The translations under genes were made by a program, and so were the position numbers. A stretch of 64,000 nt of DNA from Phytopseudomonas flavescens (GTDB taxonomy: Bacteria; Pseudomonadota; Gammaproteobacteria; Pseudomonadales; Pseudomonadaceae): positions 96,902 to 160,901 of the forward strand of contig NZ_FNDG01000014.1 in assembly GCF_900100535.1 (NCBI RefSeq), read 5' to 3'. Of the stretch, positions 60,435-64,000 are shown piece after piece; positions within the stretch are counted from its first letter, which is position 1, and each line of letters opens with the position of its first letter. The notes below the pieces were generated by a model. That model saw only the letters and a program-made list of their open reading frames with translations, was not told where the DNA came from and did no database searches.

Positions 60435-61972
60435 CACACCAGATTCCCACCCGACTTCTTGGCTGCCAGCAATTTGCGGTAGAGCGCCGCATAGGGCTCT
60501 ACCGACTGTTTCCAGTACAGCGGCGAAGCCATCGCCCGGGCGCGCATGGCATTGAGCAATTGAGGATGGCGATACACCGAGATGGCGCGGCGCACCGCCC
60601 CGAGGTAGCTATCGGCGCTGGTTTCGTTGAACAGGAAACCGCTCACACCGTCTTCGATGGTGTCGGCCAGGCCACCGGTAGCGCGGGCGATCGGCAGTGA
60701 GCCAAAGCGCTGGGCGTACATCTGGCTGAGGCCGCAGGGTTCGAAGCGCGACGGCATGAGCAGGAAGTCGCTGCCCGCGAACATGCAGCGGGCATCCGCT
60801 TCGTTGAAGCCGACGTTGGCGCCGACCTTGCCAGGATGGCGGCGGGCGAGTTCGCGCACCGCTTCTTCCAGGTGCTCTTCGCCACGACCGATGATGGCTA
60901 TGCGGCCGCCCTCGGCAACGATGGCATCGGCGATTTCCAGAGTCAGGTCGATACCTTTTTGCTGCACCAGGCGCGACACCACGGCAAACAGCGGGCCATC
61001 GCCCGGCTCCAGGCCGAACATCTGCTCGACGTGGCGGGTGTTGATGCGCTTGCTTTCCCAGTCGTGGGTGTCGAAACCCTGTACCAGATGCGGGTCGTTG
61101 AGGGAGTCCCAGCTGTCGTCGATGCCGTTGGGGATGCCGCTCAACTGGTTGAGCTGCACCTTGAAGCGCAGCATGCCCTCCAGGCCGCAGCCGAATTCCT
61201 GGGTGGTGATCTCGCGGGCGTAGTTCTCGCTCACGGTCGTGACGTGATCCGAGTACACCAGGCCGGCCTTGAGGAACGACAGGTTGCCATAGAATTCCAT
61301 GCCCTGATGCCCGCACGCGGAGGAGGGCAGCCCCAGTTCCGGGCTGCATTCCAGGCTGCACAGGCCCTGGTAGGCGAGGTTGTGGATGGTGAACACGGTA
61401 GGGGTTTCCTGGCCGCGCCAACTCATGTAGGCCGGGGCCAGGGCGGCCGGCCAGTCATTGGCATGCACCACTTCCGGGCACCAGCTCAGGCAGGCGGTGC
61501 CAGCGGCGATCTCGGCGGCGGCCAGGCCCAGGCGGGCGAAGCGGATATGGTTGTCCTGCCAATCACGGCCATGGCTGTCCGCGTAGGGGGTGCCGTCTCG
61601 GTCGTAGAGTTCGGGGCATATGAGTACGTAGACGATCAGCCCGTCGGGCAATGTCATGCAGCCGATGCGCGCGCGGGGCAGGGCGGCATGGCCGGGTACG
61701 CTGCCGACGTCGCGGATGGCGTGGCCACTGTTGAGTACCTGGCGATAGCCGGGAATCAGCACGCGGACGTCATGATCCACGTTCATCGCCCGCGGCAAGG
61801 ATGCCGACACATCGCCCAGGCCACCGACCTTGATCAGGTCGGCGAGCTCGGAGCTGACGAACAGCACTTTCTTCTTCGCTGCGTGCAGGTTGGTGATCGT
61901 GCTCTGCGGTTTGAGCACCGTTTCCACCGATACCGTCTGATCAAACCGTGTTGTTGCAACAGCGTTTCCCAT
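60434..61972 (-). CDS. glgA: Glycogen synthase (ADP-glucose type)
   Basis: 512-residue GT5 enzyme extending alpha-1,4-glucan from ADP-glucose. It starts MGNAVATTRFDQTVSVETVL at 61972 behind GGAGG at six bases; two further codons upstream begin with GTG. About 30 extra N-terminal residues precede the K-K-V-L-F-V-S-S-E-L-A-D-L-I-K-V-G-G-L-G-D-V substrate-binding segment. N-D-W-P-A-A-L-A-P, S-R-F-E-P-C-G-L-S-Q (about 397-406) and A-T-G-G-L-A-D-T follow. It is the first gene of the long leftward operon. No glgB or glgC is present in the window. Confidence 0.95.
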   Translation of the reverse strand: MGNAVATTRFDQTVSVETVLKPQSTITNLHAAKKKVLFVSSELADLIKVGGLGDVSASLPRAMNVDHDVRVLIPGYRQVLNSGHAIRDVGSVPGHAALPRARIGCMTLPDGLIVYVLICPELYDRDGTPYADSHGRDWQDNHIRFARLGLAAAEIAAGTACLSWCPEVVHANDWPAALAPAYMSWRGQETPTVFTIHNLAYQGLCSLECSPELGLPSSACGHQGMEFYGNLSFLKAGLVYSDHVTTVSENYAREITTQEFGCGLEGMLRFKVQLNQLSGIPNGIDDSWDSLNDPHLVQGFDTHDWESKRINTRHVEQMFGLEPGDGPLFAVVSRLVQQKGIDLTLEIADAIVAEGGRIAIIGRGEEHLEEAVRELARRHPGKVGANVGFNEADARCMFAGSDFLLMPSRFEPCGLSQMYAQRFGSLPIARATGGLADTIEDGVSGFLFNETSADSYLGAVRRAISVYRHPQLLNAMRARAMASPLYWKQSVEPYAALYRKLLAAKKSGGNLV

Positions 61973-62457
61973 ACCCACCTCCGATCGATTCTGTCCTTGA
62001 TCCGGACTGCTTCTATTGCACGCACGCTAACGGGAACATCGCGCATTTCTTTTCAGTTGAATCCCGTATCGGGGTCGGAGGAAAAGCTGCTTTCTGTTGT
62101 TAATTCCCACGTAATGGATGACACAGCCGGCAAACAAGAAGTTTCGACTATTTTTGCCAGCTTTCCAGGTGGCAGGGAACTAATGGAAAGCAGCAAGTTT
62201 TCGCTGCGTTTGCCGAGCAGATACTGAGTTTTCGGCTGCGTTAGCGGTTCTTTTTCGTGACTTTCATCTGTCTGCAGGGCGCTATGGGAGGCACTTTTCG
62301 GGTTTTCCAACCTGTTGTGGCGACAGGCGGTCATGCCCGTGCTGTTCCGCAGGCATGCGTGAAGCCTTTGCTTGGCTTGATGACTATTGGCTATTAAGAG
62401 AGACAGGCGATTAAAGGGCCCATTGCTGGCACTTTAGTTTGATCGTTTGAATAATTA
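61973..62457. other. Upstream region of the glgA operon
   Basis: About 485 bases before the leftward operon, less GC-rich than the flanking genes. Apart from the weak promoter candidate listed separately I see no gene: the open frame at about 62053-62334 on the minus strand lacks a ribosome site and family character. Confidence 0.5.
62117..62144 (-). promoter_or_regulatory. Possible AlgU (sigma-22)-like promoter for the glgA operon
   Basis: On the minus strand AAACTT is followed after 17 bases by TCATC, close to the AlgU pattern GAACTT-N16/17-TCtga (one mismatch at -35, three of five at -10). It lies about 145 bp before the glgA ATG. Stress control of trehalose genes would make sense, but the match is weak. 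Confidence 0.25.
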
Positions 62458-62488
62458 ACCTTGCCGAGGTGTATATAACCTTCAAGGT
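62458..62488. promoter_or_regulatory. Paired inverted repeats in the AT-rich glgA-pcaQ gap
   Basis: ACCT-N5-AGGT at 62458-62470 and the perfect ACCTT-C-AAGGT at 62478-62488 are centred 19 bp apart in unusually AT-rich sequence. Each follows TTAA or ATATA, giving ATTAACC and ATAACC half-sites reminiscent of PcaQ-type LysR operators (ATAACC...). A binding role is inferred. Confidence 0.4.
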
Positions 62489-62724
62489 GTTCAATATTCC
62501 CTATCATAAAAACACCCGATTTATTACCGGTTAACCATGAGCCGGCTCCAATGGCCGCAAGTTCTGCCCGTTGCGGTGATTCGCCGGCTTGGTGTGGTGG
62601 CGTTTCGAACGCCCTCCACATTCGGCTTGCCAGCCCTGTTGAAAATCGCGAACGCTCGTCCAGGCATCGCCCGCACGATGCATTCTGGTACTGTTGCCGC
62701 GACCTCGCACGGCGTCTCACGGCC

Positions 62725-63654
62725 ATGAACCTCGATAACCGCATCAAATTCCGCCACCTGACCTGTTTCCTCGAAATCGCCCGCCAGCGCAGTATCGCCA
62801 AGGCCGCCGATGCCTTGGCGATCAGCCAGCCAGCCGTGTCCAAGACGCTCAAGGAGTTGGAAGACGTGCTCGCAGCGGTGCTGTTCGAGCGCGGCAGGGC
62901 GGGTGTCAGCCTGACGGCGGCCGGGTTGGCCTTCATGCGCTATGCCGGGCCTTGTGTACAGGCGCTGCGCGAGGGTGTGGCCAGCCTGCGCAGCGGTGAA
63001 CACGACGCCGGCCATGTTCGCGTGGGCGTGCTGTCGACCGTGGAAAGTCTGCTGATCCCCGAGGTGGTACGTCGCCTGCACGAGCGTCATGCAGCACTGG
63101 TGGTCAGTATCGCCACCGGGCCGAGTGCCTACCTGCTCGGTCAACTGCGGGTCGGCGAACTCGATTTGGTGGTCGGGCGCATGACCGACAGCCCGGAGAT
63201 TCAGGGCCTGACCTTCGAGCACCTGTACAGCGAGTCGATGAGCCTGGTGGTGCGCCCCGAGCATCCTCTGCTCGCCCTGGGAGACGAAGGCCTGGGCCAA
63301 TTGGGCGGCTACCCACTGGTGCTGCCGCTGGCCGGCACCACCATTCGCCGGTATGCCGACAGCCTGTTCGTGCAGTGTGGCGTGCCGCAGCCCGGGCAAC
63401 GCCTGGAAACCCTGTCGCCGGCGCTCAGCCGGCGTTACGTGCAATGCAGCGACGCGGTCTGGGTGGCGCCGCTGGACGCCGTGCGCCTGGATCTGCAAAG
63501 CGGTGAGCTGGCGGAGTTGTCCTTGGGGATTCGCGAGCCCGGTGGCTCGGTGGGTATCTGCAGCAATGCCGCGGTGCCGTTATCACTGGCTGCGCAGTGG
63601 TGCTGCGAGACCCTGCGTGAGCTGGCAGCGGAATACCGCACTCACCGCGCCTAG
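62725..63654 (+). CDS. pcaQ: LysR-family regulator PcaQ
   Basis: 309 residues starting MNLDNRIKFRHLTCFLEIAR. The N-terminal winged helix (about 8-67) has S-I-A-K-A-A-D-A-L-A-I-S-Q-P-A-V-S-K-T-L-K-E-L-E. The ligand domain begins V-R-V-G-V-L-S-T-V-E-S-L-L-I-P-E-V-V and contains G-E-L-D-L-V-V-G-R-M-T-D-S-P. This matches PcaQ, the activator of protocatechuate-degradation (pca) genes responding to beta-carboxymuconate or a relative. No pca gene is visible. An IS481-family element begins one base after its TAG stop and may separate it from pcaHG. Confidence 0.88.
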   Translation: MNLDNRIKFRHLTCFLEIARQRSIAKAADALAISQPAVSKTLKELEDVLAAVLFERGRAGVSLTAAGLAFMRYAGPCVQALREGVASLRSGEHDAGHVRVGVLSTVESLLIPEVVRRLHERHAALVVSIATGPSAYLLGQLRVGELDLVVGRMTDSPEIQGLTFEHLYSESMSLVVRPEHPLLALGDEGLGQLGGYPLVLPLAGTTIRRYADSLFVQCGVPQPGQRLETLSPALSRRYVQCSDAVWVAPLDAVRLDLQSGELAELSLGIREPGGSVGICSNAAVPLSLAAQWCCETLRELAAEYRTHRA

Positions 63655-63655
63655 C

Positions 63656-64000
63656 TGTGATCTCTCAGTAGGTTGTTCATCCGGGGCATTCCCGGAATTC
63701 TGGAAGTGCGACCAACCAAGCACTCCAGGAGCCCCGGATGAACCTACATAAACATGCCCGTCTTACACCTCGAGGTCGAGCCCTTCTTATCCAACGTATC
63801 GAGCAAGGCTTGCGTGTCGAAGATGCTGCGCAGGCGGCGGGCGTAAGCGTTCGAACCGCCTACAAATGGCTCAGACGTTTTCGGGAGGAAGGTGAGGCGG
63901 GTCTGCAAGATCGTTCATCGCGACCCAGACACTGCCCACACGCCACTTCAGACGCTTTGCGTGAGCGTCTTGTCGAACAGCGCCGGGCACGCAAGACCTA
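63656..64000 (+). mobile_element. IS481-family insertion sequence, left end (runs off the window)
   Basis: The left end begins TGTGATCTCTCAGTAGGTTG at 63656, closely like the TGTGA...CA-TAGGTTG ends of IS481 elements as I remember them. An internal GTTCATCCGG stretch and the GGAGCCCCGGATGAAC leader to the transposase are also IS481-like. The bases before it are cCTAGc, the NCTAGN target type known for this family. The right end is beyond the window. Confidence 0.88.
63738..64000 (+). CDS. IS481-family transposase, N-terminal part (incomplete at window end)
   Basis: The ATG at 63738 opens M-N-L-H-K-H-A-R-L-T-P-R-G-R and continues in frame to the window end (87 codons). The first 60 residues form a helix-turn-helix of the IS481 type (E-D-A-A-Q-A-A-G-V-S-V-R-T-A-Y-K-W-L-R-R-F), followed by G-L-Q-D-R-S-S-R-P. 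The DDE catalytic core lies beyond the edge, so intactness cannot be judged. Confidence 0.9.
   Translation, partial: MNLHKHARLTPRGRALLIQRIEQGLRVEDAAQAAGVSVRTAYKWLRRFREEGEAGLQDRSSRPRHCPHATSDALRERLVEQRRARKT

Noticed and set aside
62053..62334. Minus-strand 93-codon frame upstream of glgA
   Set aside because: No ribosome site, no recognisable sequence, and it occupies the expected promoter region.

Overview
The window is a stretch of gamma-proteobacterial chromosome, almost certainly Pseudomonas sensu lato. The evidence is the high GC content, the dense coding, and gene groups familiar from that genus: queC/tRNA-Lys, nadA / M48 protease / tusA-like / bcp / gcvR-like / dapA / bamC / purC, putA-putP, rapA, an Anr-controlled ccoM, a YbhP/ClsB/YbhN set, and glgA-treZ-malQ-treY-DUF2934-glgX. 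I cannot fix the species. The gene order looks like a P. aeruginosa-type backbone with rearrangements.

Layout. 1-9.4 kb is housekeeping: queC end, tRNA-Lys(UUU), ilvE, nadA, a BepA-like M48 protease, a TusA-like protein, bcp, a GcvR-like ACT protein, dapA-bamC, and a long-form purC. At 9.4-10.4 kb a serine recombinase lies opposite a small Cys-rich ORF. 10.4-16.1 kb holds proline catabolism (putA, putP) and a DUF2132 protein. 16.2-25 kb holds a divergent class A PBP-like protein, an aldo/keto reductase, rapA, a small-protein/alkB/small-protein operon, and ccoM behind two Anr-type boxes. 25.2-28.3 kb is a FUSC/DUF1656/HlyD efflux operon. 28.4-33.5 kb is accessory: two GNATs, a PaiB-like protein, a MocR regulator, a PrpF-like isomerase and DUF3079. 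33.5-37.5 kb is a four-gene overlapping operon (DUF72, YbhP-like phosphatase, clsB, YbhN-like). 37.5-39 kb has a CBS protein, a gene remnant ending at a dispersed repeat, and a GNAT.

39-47.4 kb is a complete acetoin/2,3-butanediol catabolism locus: SDR-acoX-acoA-acoB-acoC, then a terminator and a butanediol dehydrogenase. It is driven by a sigma-54 promoter with two upstream palindromes and the divergent activator acoR. No dedicated E3 (acoL) is present. The locus is visibly more GC-rich than its flanks.

48.3-62 kb is one long leftward operon. glgA, treZ, malQ, treY, a DUF2934 protein and glgX interconvert alpha-glucan and trehalose through TreY/TreZ. They are followed, with stop/start overlaps, by four genes of unknown joint function: an acyl-CoA-dehydrogenase-like flavoprotein, a PIG-L deacetylase, a NodS-like methyltransferase and a GT2 glycosyltransferase. 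The four resemble a small glycoconjugate-decoration pathway and are the best candidate here for an undescribed system.

62.4-64 kb holds the LysR regulator pcaQ. An IS481-family element begins one base after its stop codon, within a CTAG target, and runs off the window end.
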